Source of the DNA: Petaurus breviceps papuanus
Taxonomy: Eukaryota; Chordata; Mammalia; Diprotodontia; Petauridae
Assembly: GCA_028583685.1 (NCBI GenBank)
Contig: JAMXIF010001183.1
Span: 18,491,914-18,555,913 of the forward strand
DNA length: 64,000 bases
Reading direction: 5' to 3'
Every line of letters begins with the position of its first letter. Position 1 is the stretch's first letter. Of the stretch, positions 1 through 11,139 are shown in pieces. Below the pieces are notes generated by a model that saw only the letters and a program-made list of their open reading frames with translations, was not told where the DNA came from and searched no databases. The position numbers were made by a program, and so were the translations under genes.

Positions 1-384
1 TTACATTAGTAAATTAATATTATATTAAAGGTGTGCTTTGCCATTCTTAGGGGCATGCATACAAAATTCGAAAAGGTCATTTTTAAAGAAGTAAAGAAAT
101 AAGAAAAATAATCAATGAGTCTCATTAAATCCTGTAAGCGTCATCTCCAGTATTTCATTATCTCACTGAGATTCATTAATGAGATTCATTAATAACTAAT
201 CTTTTTCTGTTCTACAGCTCAGTCAAAGGGAGGAAAATAAAACCAACCTATTTGGATGGCAGTGAAAATTAGATATAAAACTATCTGCACATGTGACAGG
301 GAAATTCAGAGCAAAGAAAGCTGTGAGGCTGTCTTAGATTCAGAGTAATTCTATATGGACATACATATAAATACAGAAGACACA
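1..384. other. AT-rich sequence, nothing recognised
   Basis: No gene, RNA or named repeat seen. A 13-base unit, gagattcattaat, occurs twice in tandem near 168-193. Probably BCAR3 intron, judged from the exon at 16.4 kb. Confidence 0.4.
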
Positions 385-540
385 GTGATGTCAAACTCTC
401 CCAGATTCAGATTAAAATGTAAATGGGAAATGTTGAGCAAAATAAAAATACAACACAGATATTGTTTATTTGTGTTTTTCTAAGTCTACATGTGGCCTGC
501 AGGGACCGGCTTCTATTTGAGCTTGACCCTACTGGTCTAG
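385..540. mobile_element. hAT miniature element, 'gtgtcaaactc' type, decayed
   Basis: Begins with gatgtcaaactctcc and ends with tttgagcttgaccctactg, an imperfect terminal inverted repeat. The interior contains aagtctacatgtggcctgcag, as does a better copy at 57,250-57,472. The family is common in marsupials (from memory). It is non-autonomous, with no transposase frame. Confidence 0.55.
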
Positions 541-660
541 TAGATAGTCAGGGAAACCTGGATTCAGACCCATCCTCTATAACATCCCTGTCTATGTGAT
601 CCAGAAGAAGTCATTTAACTTCTCAATGTCCCCAGTGACCTCCTAAGATGAATAAATGAC
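531..660 (+). mobile_element. THER1/MIR-type SINE fragment
   Basis: A degenerate tRNA-like head (agtcagggaaacctggattcag) is followed by the 'gtgatcc..aagtcatttaac' core. It is diverged and lacks the 3' end. 661-1,004 shows nothing else recognisable. Confidence 0.5.
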
Positions 661-1004
661 AGATCTTGATACCTATACCAATATAGAATCAGAGACTCCC
701 TCAAAAATGGGTAAATGCATGAATGTGCTGGTAAATTTTTTTTAAACTGTACTTAAACACACAGTCAAGTTTAACTTGCATTATTTACCTTTTCTCAATC
801 ACTTTCTAAAGTCCAGACAATCAACAAAACAAAAAATCAAGTCCCAATTTGTACCTTTTGCTAATTTCCAAGGTATAAATGCTCATGCTAAAAATTTAAC
901 AATCGGCACACCCACCACTGCATTCACATATGCATACATAAGTATTTACAGCCACTAATATATTTGAATTAGCACGTTTATTTATCCAACATTTAAGAAT
1001 TTAC

Positions 1005-1140
1005 AAAACATAGTGGAGAGAGTACCAGCTTTAAAATCAGAAAAATCTGTATCCTGTTCTCCCTCTGACACATGCTGGCTCTGACCAAGGATAAGTCATT
1101 TTACTTTTCAGTTCCCAAGGCAACCCTCTAAGGCTTTAAA
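1005..1140 (+). mobile_element. THER1/MIR-type SINE fragment
   Basis: The head-like block (gagagagtaccagcttt) and core (gataagtcattttactttt) follow the same order as in other SINEs of the window. It is strongly diverged. Confidence 0.45.
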
Positions 1141-1227
1141 GGGCAAAGAAGCTATAGGTTTGCACATACCAGCAAAATCACAGATTCAAACCCTTTCCAT
1201 TTAAAAAAAAATAAAAGGAAAAAGGAA

Positions 1228-1482
1228 TGCACATTTATATGGCATCTACTATGTGCCAAGATCTGTATTAAGTTCTTTACAATTATCTCATTCAAACCTC
1301 ACAACAACCCTGGGAAATAGGTGCCATTATCATTTCTATTTTATGGTTGAGGAAACTGAGGCAAACAAAGGTCAAATGCCTTGCCCAGTGTCACACAGTA
1401 AGGTATTAGAGGCCAAATTTGAACTTGGGTCTTCCTGACTGACTCCAGGTCCATGACTCTATACATTGCCCCACCTGGCTGC
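1228..1482 (-). mobile_element. MIR element, near full length
   Basis: Read on the plus strand it runs 'tatggcatctactatgtgccaag', 'ctcacaacaaccctgggaa', 'ggaaactgaggcaaa', 'cacacagtaaggtatta', then a reversed tRNA-like head ending 'cctggctgcct'. That is the whole MIR order in reverse. Confidence 0.85.
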
Positions 1483-1559
1483 CTCTATGGAAAAATAATT
1501 TATATGAAAAATAAGAACACACACATATGTAGAAATGTAATATTTCAATCCTTCAAAAG

Positions 1560-2360
1560 AGCTGTGATTTTTCTTTAACCAGTGTGGCTAACTTTCCTCT
1601 ACCAGTGCTGATTGTTAGCCCTCCACATCTTAACATCTTCTTCATTAGTTCAACTATGACCTCTATGTAGAAGACCTCAGATTTAGACATCCAGCCCCTT
1701 CGCAACTGCAGGCCCCCCACCTCACCAACTGCCTGTCCCATAAACAACTCAAACTCTTCATGTCCAAAACAGAACTCATTATCTTCCCACTAAAACCTTC
1801 CCCTCTTCCCAACTCCTCTATTTCTGTTAAAAGCACCATAACCCTTACTGTCACTTCTTGTTCACTACCCCAGAGCCAGCCCTGACTCTTTACTCTCCTT
1901 CAGATATAGTCAGCTGCCAAATCTTAGTTTCTATCTCAGTTTCTCTTGAATACCTGTCCCTCCTCACCCTGTATAAAGACACCACCTCAGTTCAGGCCCT
2001 CCATCATCCTTCCCCTGGATTAATGTCATAACCTCCCAAAGGGTCTCCCTTCTCCAATCCATTTTCCACACAACTGCCAAATAAAGACTCCTAACAAGAT
2101 CTGATTGCATCATTCTCCTCCTCAAAAACATATGGATTCCCTTTTGCAATCTCCTTTGTGTGGCTCCTAAAGTCTTTCACAATATGGCTCCAGGCTACCT
2201 TTAGACATCTCACCAAATCTCTCCAACTGCTGTTCCATATATACCATATTCCATCTGCCATCTTCCTGCCTGACAAGTGGTTTCCCATGCCTAGAATTCC
2301 CATTCCTCCCCTCTTTTACCTTTGCCTCACTGAATTCCTAGTTTTCTTCAGAACTTAATT
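1560..2360 (+). mobile_element. L2 LINE fragment (3' part of ORF2)
   Basis: Contains L2 landmarks in order: 'tgtccaaaacagaactcat' (about 1,760), 'gattgcatcattctcctcc' (about 2,103), 'aaagtctttcacaatatgg' and 'cctagaattcccattcctcc'. It is an old, 5'-truncated copy with no open frame. Short frames across it are chance. Confidence 0.75.
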
Positions 2361-2481
2361 TTTTCATTCGGAGCCAAGTGTTAGATTAATTTCCTTTTCA
2401 ATATTTCCAATATCTCTGATTTTGCTAAGGAGTAGTTACTCCTTATATAATCTAGAAGATAGTCTTCAAGAATTCCTACTC

Positions 2482-2482
<1 letters not shown>

Positions 2483-2520
<38 letters not shown>
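2483..2520. repeat. (GT)n microsatellite
   Basis: About 19 uninterrupted GT units followed by a short TATC-like tail. It accounts for a run of alternating Cys-Val in one translated frame, which is not a gene. Confidence 0.95.
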
Positions 2521-2522
<2 letters not shown>

Positions 2523-2635
2523 TATATCTATCTATTGCCATCCTTCTGTAACTAACCCGGTATTTGGATCTCTGAACTCAAGTACTGATCCAGCCTGTAC
2601 TCAAAGACTTTTCAGACTGAAGCTCCTGCAGTTTC

Positions 2636-2864
2636 ATTGTTGTTTTCAGTCATATCTGACTCTTCATGACCCCATTGGGGGTTTTCTTGACAGAGATACT
2701 GTAGTGGTTTGCCATTTACTTCTCCAGATCATTTTACAGATGAGGAAACCGAGGCAAACAGGGTTAAGTGACTTGCTCAGGGTCACACAGCTGAATTTGA
2801 ACTTGGAAGGGATCTTCCCAATTCCAAGTCTAGTGTTCTGTCCACTGCACCATCTAGTTGCCCC
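2636..2864 (-). mobile_element. MAR1-type CORE-SINE, full length
   Basis: On the plus strand it begins with the reversed RTE-like tail (ttgttgttttcagtca) and passes through 'gaccccattgggggttttct' and 'tttacagatgaggaaaccg'. It ends in the reversed tRNA-like head (cactgcaccatctagttgcc). Both ends are present, so the copy is complete but diverged. Confidence 0.85.
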
Positions 2865-3965
2865 TAACTGGACCTTCACTCCACTGGTATAGCCTCTGAG
2901 ACCCAAAATTGACCTCTATGACAAGATGAGGAATCAGAAGACAGTGTTCAGGGAAGAATGGAGCCACAGCACAGGTATGTACCTATTAACCACTGTGTCA
3001 CTTCTAAGATTTCAAGAAGGGCCCTGAAACCTGCTATTTGTAACTAAGATCCACACTTCCACATACAATCTTCCTTTTCTGTATTTTTTTGTATATGGAA
3101 ACACTCATGTCTTTTGCTATTTGTCAATTTCATTGTCAATTTCAGTTTTGTCAAATTCAATTAAAATATATATTTTTTTAAACCAAGAATCAAAGGCCTC
3201 AGAAACTCTTGCTTCTCCAAGATCTTTACCTCAATGTCCTCCAGTACAGAGGGCCTCCAAGGAAAGCAACAGCGTGTTGGGTCTAGACACTGAACCCTAG
3301 CCTTCAGAACATATAGCAGTGGCCTTTCACATGAAGAGGGCTGTAACTAGAGTATGGTATCATCTTCCTCAGACACAGTTTGCCTAATTATGCAGAGAGA
3401 AGCCCTTTTAAGAACCTAGGTGTGGTGCTGAAGAGAGTCTAAATATAAACACAAAAAGAGATTATTTAAGGACAACAAAAGTTGTGGACTGATAAAGAGT
3501 TGGCCAGGTCGTAGGTTAGCACGTCCTTAACTCAGTCTAGTGAGAGTGGAAAGTGAGAATCTCTTCTCAGGGCACTACTCTGTCCAACTGAATAGGCAAA
3601 GGACGAGAAAACTGGCATATCAAGACAGTGTGTCTTTTGGCCCACACACACGGCCTGGCATCAGTGAATTGCCAACCTTCAGGCCATCTGAGGCCAAATA
3701 CAGAGCTTTTTAGAAGTGAACATTGCTCCCGGTGGCTATCTATGTGCCATTCTCTCCCTTTTAAAGGGTGTGTGTGTATGTTTGTGAAAGCTGACCTTTA
3801 GATGTTTGTTTTCCCCCCTCCCTGCAAACTCAAAAGCATAATGAAAATACTGGAGTTTTTAAAACTGAATGAGTAATGTGATATTCCCTAAAGCACAAGA
3901 AAAAGGTGCTGTCTTCTCTATCCCATTTATGTAGAAATATCTCCCTCTATAGCAGCCCCCTAGTA
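2865..3965. other. 1.1 kb without recognised features
   Basis: Mixed-composition sequence with no open frame worth calling and no repeat I can name. The short GT run near 3,767 is minor. Probably intronic. Confidence 0.4.
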
Positions 3966-4292
3966 GATTTGGTTCTGGGCTGCAGGGCAGGAAAAGCTGG
4001 GGTCAAATCCTATCTCTGACTCTTATTAGCTACAAAAAACCTGGACGAGGTATTTATCTGTTCTCAGCCAGAGTTTCTTGCTGTTGCTCACACTGTACAA
4101 CTCCATTTCCTTTTCCCAGGTCTTAGCATTTGCTTTCCTCAGACTTCCCAGTCATCCATTCCTCCCAACTACCAATCCTCTATTGTCTTCCCTTAGTAGA
4201 ATGAATGCAAGCTCCTTGAGGGCAAGAATTATTTTATTCACATACCTGTTGCATAGCACAGTGTCTGGCATATAGTAGATGCTTAACAAATG
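3966..4292 (+). mobile_element. SINE fragment followed by L2 3' end
   Basis: 3,966-4,065 is a diverged tRNA-headed SINE (gctggggtcaaatcctatct). 4,085-4,292 is an L2 tail: 'gcaagctccttgagggcaag', then 'catagtagatgcttaacaaa' and a TTCA-rich terminal tract. Confidence 0.65.
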
Positions 4293-4429
4293 CTTTTTTC
4301 TTTCATTCAATAATTCGTTCATTTATTCATTCATTCAGCCAACCAGTCAATTAACAAAGGTAAGCTAGAATCCAGGACTCTGGCTGCTACATAGCCCAAA
4401 GCTACCCTGCCTCCCATCCCCAGACTCTC

Positions 4430-5010
4430 CAGCTAGATTCCATCCCCCACTAGTTCAGGTGTAGGAAATATACATTCTCATCACACCCAAATCAACTCAA
4501 TTTGACTTACAATCCTGCTCAAAATTTTTCAGGGCCATCTTGCTACCAACCCCCGCTACTACCCTACTTCTTCACTCACCCTCACTCTTACCCTTCAGTC
4601 CAAACCCAGTTCCTTTGGTGCCTGGGAAAAATAAGATCCCATCTGGGTCCAAGTTCCCTCCTGGGTTGCAGATCCAAATTGCTCCCCTCAAAGCCACCAG
4701 AACCAAAACTTGGCAGAATTCAGAGTCCACAAAATTTCTTGTCCTCTTCTGAGACCAGGAGGCATTAATGATTGCCTTTCTCTAGCACCTTCTCTTTCCC
4801 CTCATTTCTTCCCTTCTCTACAAACATCTTCCTACCCTACTTTCATTCCATCTTATTACCCCCCTTCAACCAGTCTGTCCCATCTCTCTCCTTTCCTTCT
4901 GCCAAACTTAGAACAGCTGTCTATACTCACTCACTCTATTTCATTCATTGCCTTTCCTTCATTCTCCTACCCCTAACAATCCACATTCTCTTCTGGTCAT
5001 TTAGAGCAAA
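4430..5010 (+). other. pyrimidine-rich stretch, possibly old L2
   Basis: Long C/T-rich sequence with phrases like those in L2 ORF2 (for example 'caatcctgctcaaaattttt'). It is too diverged to assign firmly. Several overlapping short frames here are compositional. Confidence 0.35.
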
Positions 5011-5017
5011 CCTTGGA

Positions 5018-5172
5018 CAGCAGAGAGTGCTGGATTTAAGAGAGGACCTGGCTCTTACTGCCTGTGTGACCATGAGCAAATCACTTCAACCGCTCTGGGA
5101 TTCAATTTCCTCTGAACACAGTGCCTGGCATAGCATTTGCTTAAAAAATGCTGTCTCCTTGCCTAGCTGTGC
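5018..5172 (+). mobile_element. THER1/MIR-type SINE
   Basis: Head 'agagagtgctggatttaaga', core 'gagcaaatcacttcaaccg', and the MIR-like 3' end 'acagtgcctggcatagcat'. Middle part shortened. Confidence 0.6.
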
Positions 5173-5351
5173 CTAATAAAATGAAGGCATTCGAGTAGAT
5201 TGACCTCCAGGGGCCCTTCAGGCTCTAATCTAGGATCCTTGGCTCTTGGATTCACCAAATCTAATCATTCAATCTCTCAGTCCACATTTTCCCAACCTTC
5301 AGGCAAACATTTCATGCTTTCAAACATTCCTCTTCTAGAAAATTTCTCCTT

Positions 5352-5574
5352 TGTTGTTGTTGAGTCCTTCAGTCATGTCCAACTCTTTGTGACCCCATGG
5401 ACCACAGTGTGCCAACGCTATCCAATGAATTTTCCTGGCAAAGATATTGAAGTGGTGTGCCATTTCCTTCTCCAGTGGATTAAGGCAACAGAGATTTTGC
5501 TAGTAAGTGGCTGGATTTGAACTTAGGTCTTCCTGATTCCAGACCCAGCACTCTATCTAGTAAGCCACCCAGCT
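5352..5574 (-). mobile_element. MAR1-type CORE-SINE
   Basis: Begins with a reversed (CAA)n-type tail (ttgttgttgttgagtcc) and ends in the reversed head (taagccacccagct). An old copy with substitutions throughout. Confidence 0.8.
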
Positions 5575-5891
5575 TTCATGTTTCTCCTACAAGGCTTCTA
5601 TTATACAACATTGTTTTGGACTTTCTCCTATTTCTGATTTTTTCTATTTTTCTTCTTCTGGCCTAATAAATTTGTGAGCCACTCCACCTAATAAATTTTA
5701 GGCATTAGCAAAAGCTCTGTTCTCCCTGCCTTATATTCTCTCTTTCCCTTCCAGAAACCTTTCATACCTCCAGGGATTCAATTATCTTCTCTACAAGTAT
5801 GATCCCAAGCCCTATATTTTTAACCATCACCTCTATTTTGAACAGGAGACTGCATTCCCAACTGCTTGTTATCCACTCTTACCCAGAGGTC

Positions 5892-6618
5892 CCAATTGTA
5901 TATTTCTTTTAAAAAAAGTTAAATTTATTTATTTACTTTTAGTTTACAACATTCAGTTCCACAATCCCTTGAGTTTCAAATTTTCTCCCCCTCCTTCTCC
6001 TCTCCCCTCTCCACCATGGTGGCATGTAATCAAATATAGGTTCTACAAATGCCTTCATAATAAACATTAGTCAACTTGTAAAGAAGGATGATAACCAATG
6101 GAATGAACAATGAGAAAGAAGGGACAAAACAAAACACAAAAGAGAGAGAGCAAGTGTTTGCTTCAATCTGCATTCAGACTCTGTAGTTCTTTCTCTGGAA
6201 GTGGATATCCCTTTCCATCATAAGTCTTTTGGAGTTGTCTTCTAACCTTCTGTTGCTGACAGGAGTCCAGTCTATCCAAGTTAGTCCTCACACACACAAT
6301 GCGTGATTGTGTACAAAGTTCTCCTGGTTCTCCTCTCCTTACTCTCAGCGTCTGTTTATATAAGTCTCTCCAGGTTATTATGAAGTCCATCTGCACCTCA
6401 TTTCTTATAGCACAACAGTATTCCATTACATTCACATACCACAACTTGTTCAGCCATTCCCCAATTGATGGGCATCCCCTTGATTTCCAATTCTTTGCCA
6501 CCACAAAAAGAGCTGCTATAAACATTTTTGTACATATGGGTCCTTTTCCCGTTTCTATGATTGCTTTGGGATGCAGCCCTATTAGTGGTATTGCTGGGTC
6601 AACCAATTGTATATTTCT
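5892..6618 (-). mobile_element. 5'-truncated L1 with 16-bp target duplication
   Basis: A perfect 16-bp direct repeat (ccaattgtatatttct at 5,892-5,907 and 6,603-6,618) flanks 695 bp of marsupial L1 3' end on the minus strand. The last part of L1 ORF2 is still readable on the minus strand (for example FVVAKNWKSRGCPSIGEWLN, then a WYVNVMEYCCAIRNE segment). The 3' UTR follows, ending in an A-rich tail (read as T on plus) next to 5,908. The intact duplication and open frame mark it as younger than its neighbours. It cannot be autonomous: no endonuclease or reverse transcriptase domain is present. Confidence 0.93.
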
Positions 6619-7161
6619 GATTAAATATGTCAAAAAACCAAACCCTCTCCTTCCAAACCAGCTCCTGCTCCTAACTTCCTCATTTTGTGAATGTCATCAC
6701 CATCCTCCCACGTCACCATACTAAAAACCCTAGGGTTGGACTTTTTGGGGTTTTTTTAGTAGGTGATTCCTCTTCCCTCTTCTCTCTTCCACATGCCCAA
6801 TATCCATCCAAGTCAAGCCCATTCAATTCTATCTCTACCAAGTCTCTCAAATCAGTTCCTTCCTGGTAATTCCTATTTGATTCAATTCACCATGGGTTCC
6901 TTATGAACTCATGGATGGAGTCTCTAATCTAAGCCTTCAATAATGTCTTGCGAGGAGGAAGAGAATTTAGAATGCAAAAATTTTTTAATGAATGATAAAA
7001 ATCTTTGTTTACATGTAATTGAGAAAAAATGAAATAAAAATTAAATGTAAAAATGTCTTTTCTGCTACTTTCCAAACACAAATTATAATTGCTCATGTAC
7101 AACATACTTCCACCCTTTAGGGATTTCCTAGTCATCATTAGAAATTCCAAATGGAGAGAAT
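6619..7161. other. no recognised gene or repeat
   Basis: The left side continues the target sequence interrupted by the L1 at 5,908-6,602. Around 6,970-7,060 is an AT-rich stretch resembling a decayed LINE or SINE tail, not assignable. Confidence 0.4.
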
Positions 7162-7374
7162 GATTATTCCAGGGGTGGGGAACCTGAAGCCCTGAGGTCA
7201 CATGTGCCTTCTACATGTTTGGGTGCAGCCTTTTGACTGAGTCCAAGTTTTACCGAACAAACTTATTAAGGGGATTTGTTCTGTGAGTTTGGATTCAGTC
7301 AAAGGGCCACACTTGAGGACCTAGAGGGCCACACATGGCCTTGAGGCTGCAGGTTTCCAAACCCTGAATTATTC
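7162..7374. mobile_element. hAT miniature (MITE), 'ggggaacctg' type
   Basis: The element spans 7,170-7,366 and is almost one palindrome. It starts caggggtggggaacctg and ends in an imperfect complement (ctgcaggtttccaaaccctg). Flanking 8-bp duplications are gattattc (7,162-7,169) and aattattc (7,367-7,374), one mismatch. Eight-base duplications and CAGGGG-type ends are hAT hallmarks. No transposase. A sister copy lies at 24,535-24,739. Confidence 0.88.
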
Positions 7375-7384
7375 CATCCAGTCC

Positions 7385-7605
7385 AAGGGGCTCTTTCTTA
7401 CTTTTATGTCACAGACCCCTTATGCAGTCTGGTGAAGTTTATGGACCCCTTTTCAGAATATTTTAAAATACTCGGAGAAATTGCTAAATTGCAGTTGAGG
7501 GTCAGTGAAAACAAAGAGGTAATTGTTTTCCCCAGCCAAGTTCATGGAGTCTCAGAAATCTATCCATGAACCTCAAAGTGTCTGTGGATCCTGGGTTACA
7601 AAGAG
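7385..7605. mobile_element. hAT-like relic, 'ggttaagaaccc' type
   Basis: Contains 'tcacagaccccttatgcagt', 'tatggacccctttt', 'aaattgcagttgagggtcag' and 'tctgtggatcctgggttac', like the short element at 33,816-33,963. Ends are decayed and no target duplication is clear. Confidence 0.5.
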
Positions 7606-7769
7606 CACCAGAGGCTCCTGGCAATATAGTGCATAAAGAGGTGGGCCTGGAGTCAGGAAGACCGGAGTCCAAATCTGGTCTCAGACTATGAAGAAGGAAT
7701 TCCAGTCAGAATTTAGTATTCACAAACATTCATGGAACACATACTCCCTGTGCGGCCCTGGTCCAAGCA

Positions 7770-8235
7770 AACTGATCCCACAAACTGCTTCCATCACCCA
7801 TCTTTCTGCAAGGGTTGTCTCCTATGTCTGGAATGCACTCCCTCATCAAGTGTGCCTCTTAAAAATCCATTATTGTTCATGTGTGTTGGACTCTGTGTGA
7901 CTCCATGAACTTTGTGGAATTGTCTTAGCAAAGATATGGGAGTGGGTGGCCATTTCCTTCTCCACTGTGTCCTCATTTTATAGATGAGGAACTGAAGCAA
8001 ATAGGAGTTAAGTGACTTGCTCAGGCTCCCATATCTAGTGTCTGTGGTTGGATTTGAACTCAGATCTTCCAGACTCCAGATCCAGTGCTCTATCCACTGT
8101 AACACCTAGCTGCCCCAAGCCTCCTTCAGGGCATAAACACAGATCAGAGGCTATCTCCAACATAAAATCTTTCCTGACTTCCTACCCCCAGGTGTTAGTG
8201 CTTGCTCCCCTGAAGTTACTTTGTCTAACTCTACT
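7770..8235 (+). mobile_element. L2 fragment split by a MAR1 insertion
   Basis: L2 sequence ('ctggaatgcactccctcat' at about 7,829) stops near 7,868 and resumes at about 8,117 ('ataaaatctttcctgacttc'). The interruption is the SINE listed next. L2 is therefore older than that SINE. Confidence 0.7.
7869..8116 (-). mobile_element. MAR1-type CORE-SINE inside L2
   Basis: Reversed tail 'attattgttcatgtgtgttgg', core 'ttttatagatgaggaactga', and reversed head ending 'aacacctagctgcccc'. Complete length. Confidence 0.82.
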
Positions 8236-8559
8236 TATTTCCCATCCAGACCTCCCAGAAAGACACCAGGTCCACAACAATGCAGGTGGTTTGCTAATTG
8301 ACCAGCTATTCCCCTTCCCCCACCACTAGGAGCAGTGGCATTCAGACCTCCCGAATCCAACCACCCCTCTCTATTAGAGGCTTACTTAACCACTTAGATT
8401 TGGGGCTTGCCTTGGGGCAAAGCTGGGACCCTCTCGCTCCCTAATTTCTAGCCACTTCCTACCCCAGTGAGTAGTTTTTCTCCCAGGTGGTCTTCAAACA
8501 CACCGGGATCTCCAATGTCTTTAAGAAACACTTGCTAGACCCTAACATCCCCTGAAGCT
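8236..8559. other. no recognised feature
   Basis: GC-moderate sequence with a C-rich patch near 8,310-8,370. No repeat or exon identified. Confidence 0.35.
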
Positions 8560-8912
8560 ATATTTGTCAGCCTCCAAATTTCTAGCAGAAGTGGTTTACA
8601 TTCACAGTCTCTACTTTCTCTCTTCCGACTCATTTCTTCATCCTTTATAATATGGTTTCTCTTGGGAAAATACTCTCTGCAAGGTCACAAAACATCTCTT
8701 CAGTGCTAAATCCAAGGACTTTTTCCTCAGTCCTCATCATTCTGGATCATTCTTAGCACTTAACACTATTGTTCACCCATTTCCTTTTGGGTACTTTATA
8801 CTCCCTCAGTTTTCACTGTCATTAATCTCTTTCTACCTATCCCATCAATTCTCAGTCTCCTTTAAAGTTCATCACCCATATCCTACCCAAGCTATAAGTG
8901 TGCACCCTGTGG
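8560..8912 (+). mobile_element. L2 ORF2 fragment
   Basis: 'caaggtcacaaaacatctct', 'gctaaatccaaggactttt' and 'cagtcctcatcattctgg' in this order match the L2 reverse-transcriptase region as I know it. The reading frame is lost. Confidence 0.6.
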
Positions 8913-8914
8913 CT

Positions 8915-9234
8915 CTTCTGCAGTGGTTAGCCCTTTCCTTCTCCAGCTCATTTTACAGATGAGGAACTGAAGGTTAAGTGACTTGCCTAGGAACATACAG
9001 TTAGTAAGTATCTGAGGCCAGATTTGAACTCAGGAAGATGAGCTTTCCTGACTAGGACTGTCACTCTATCCACTGCACCACCTAGTTCCCTCCTCTCTAT
9101 TTTATAGTTGAGGAAACTGAAAAAGACAGAGGGTAAGTGACTTGAGCAAGGTCACACTGAGAGTAAGCAAGCATCTGAGACTGGGTTTTCCTAACTCTGG
9201 GTTCAGTATTCACTCCACTCAACCATCTAGCTGC
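8915..9234 (-). mobile_element. two abutting SINE fragments
   Basis: 8,915-9,092 is a MAR1-type copy without its tail (ends 'caccacctagttccctcc'). 9,096-9,234 repeats the core and head of a second copy ('gttgaggaaactgaaaaaga' to 'aaccatctagctgcc'). Same orientation, head to core. Confidence 0.7.
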
Positions 9235-9260
9235 CATCTTAGATTCACTAGTTCCAAAAT

Positions 9261-9334
9261 GGAACTCTCTCTCTCTCTGTATGTATGTGTGGTAACACAC
9301 ACACACACACACATATACAGAGAGAGAGAGTTCC
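9261..9334. repeat. microsatellite palindrome (CT)n-(GT)n / (AC)n-(AG)n
   Basis: ggaactctctct through a GTATGT run mirrors a CACACA run ending agagagagttcc, with only a few bases of spacer near 9,290-9,294. Both simple-repeat arms and the unique ggaac/gttcc caps are complementary, so a hairpin can form. Confidence 0.85.
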
Positions 9335-9380
9335 TGTATATATTTTTATCTCATCCCTTTCAGAATGTAAAATCTTTGGG

Positions 9381-9555
9381 AGGCAGAATAACATAAAGGA
9401 AAGAATCTGGAGTTAAAATCTTGCCTCTGATGCTTAGTGCCACCCTCAGGCAAATCAGTTAACCTTCTCGGGCCTCAGTTTCCTCATCTGTAAAGTAAGT
9501 GGGCTAATCTAGATCATCTCTAAGGTCCCTTCCAGCTCCAGCTTTATGGTCCCCG
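9381..9555 (+). mobile_element. THER1/MIR-type SINE, 'ttccagctcc' 3' end
   Basis: tRNA-like head and core, then 'cctcagtttcctcatctgta' and the 3' phrase 'aaggtcccttccagctcca'. This 3' variant recurs at 28,110, 31,850, 39,533 and 39,725. Confidence 0.75.
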
Positions 9556-10926
9556 AGAGCAAGGACTAATTCTGATTTTGCGTTTTCGTGCTTGGTACTT
9601 CCCCAACAAGGGAAGAACTGGGTAATCTCCAAGAGTAGGGGACCCAGAAATTAGTGTCCACACATACCCACTGTAATGAATGTAATGTAATTGAAGATCT
9701 TTCATGCCCCTTGAACTTGCTGACATAGCAGGAAGGGGTGGGGCAGGAAGGAGCCAGCTGGAGCCAGCAAGAGCCAGGAAGCCAGAGGCAGTGGCTTGAA
9801 CTCCTTTTTTTTTGAGCCAGCCAGAATTTCTGCTAAGGACTCCTGCTGAGGACTGCCAGGAACAGGAACTGCAGGGAGCCAGACCTGCATCGAGGCTGAG
9901 TAGTTACCGTGAGTGAAGAGAGGAGGATCTTTGCCTGAGGTAGCCTGTTATATTTTGAAGGCTTGAGAATGTGGGTGTTTATTGCATTAACTACCATGTG
10001 CCAACTCCATGGCTACTGTGATAGCTTTGACTTTCTGGTTTTGGACTCAGTTTCCTGATATTTGAATAAATGTTCTAGCTATGTCCCCCAAGTAGAGAGC
10101 CTGTTACATTTTGTGATTACTAACCATATCAGCATATTTATAGTTACCATAGGCATTGTGAATACTGCATTGTTGATACACCCAGATCCAGAGAGAAATG
10201 AAAGGATTACATCCTTTGGCTGCATGGCCATCAAAATGGTTTGGGTAATAAAGGAACAGGTTTCCTCTTAACCTGAGGAAATCCCCAGATTTGAGTGACA
10301 ATGCCTCACAGGAAGGTAAAGGAAGCAAAGGGATGAGAGCTCACACCACGGCTGTGATGTTAAGAGGAAATCCTGCCTGCAAGCCAAGGCTCCCAGAATC
10401 TACATCTCGGTGCCCAATGATAACATAACAACGCCTTAAGAACATCCAGGAGGGTGGAGGGCTCCACTGTTCTGGCTTTGGCCATCATTCAAAACCACAA
10501 AAACAAGGGAAAGGAGCCAAGGGGAAGATGAAGCCAAGAGACACAGGTTCCTGAGGGCAGAGACAGACTCTTGGACTGAGATTCTTCTGCCTGGCACCCT
10601 GTGGCATGCCCTGGTCTCACACCGTGATGAGAAGACCGGACAGGCTCTGGGGATTGGCTCCATCTATTCTACAAAGAACTTTGGACCATGGTCAGATATG
10701 CCCATATTCGAGGAGGGCTGTTGATTTTAGAGACCCTACAATATGTGTGGGTGGGATGGCTTAGCTATTTGAACCATGAGGTCAGTAGAAAAATAACTCT
10801 TCTCCAGTGCCTCCCACATTGCTGCTGTTTAATTTTTTCTTGTTATTTTAGCTTGGGATGTGGGATTTCATGAGCATGAGGAAACTCCTTCCCTCGGGTG
10901 CAGACTGGCAACCCCTATAATTTAGG
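9556..10926. other. 1.4 kb unassigned sequence
   Basis: No SINE or LINE landmarks. 9,720-9,900 is a purine-rich run built on ccagc/gccag motifs, followed by an aataaa at about 10,065. This could be part of an old LTR-type fossil, but no paired ends or coding part were recognised. Short frames at 10,062-10,271 and 10,436-10,663 have no recognisable product. Confidence 0.3.
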
Positions 10927-11130
10927 AACATAGATCCAGAACTGGGAAGGACCAGAGACATCTAATTAAACCACACTTTACAGGTGATGACATTGAGGCT
11001 CAGTCACACAAGTAGTATCAAAAGGAAGATCTGAACCCAGAGCCTCAGTCATCAGCTAAGAGATTTACCCAGGTCTTCCTGATCTGAAGGCTAGTCCCCC
11101 ATTCACTGTACCATTTTGCCACTTCTTGTC
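10927..11130 (-). mobile_element. MIR-like SINE, diverged
   Basis: 'acatagatccagaactggga', 'ggtgatgacattgaggctca', 'ggtcttcctgatctgaagg' in the reversed SINE order. 5' and 3' ends ragged. Confidence 0.6.
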
Positions 11131-11139
11131 TTTAGAGGC

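Noticed and set aside
2422-2892. 156-codon plus-strand open frame
   Set aside because: Made of a (GT)n microsatellite and a reversed MAR1 SINE.
6163-6633. 156-codon minus-strand frame as a host gene
   Set aside because: It is the end of L1 ORF2 plus 3' UTR, inside a copy bounded by a 16-bp target duplication.
9690-10150. Possible solo LTR-type fossil
   Set aside because: The ccagc-rich run followed by aataaa is suggestive, but no paired ends, target duplication or coding remnant was recognised.
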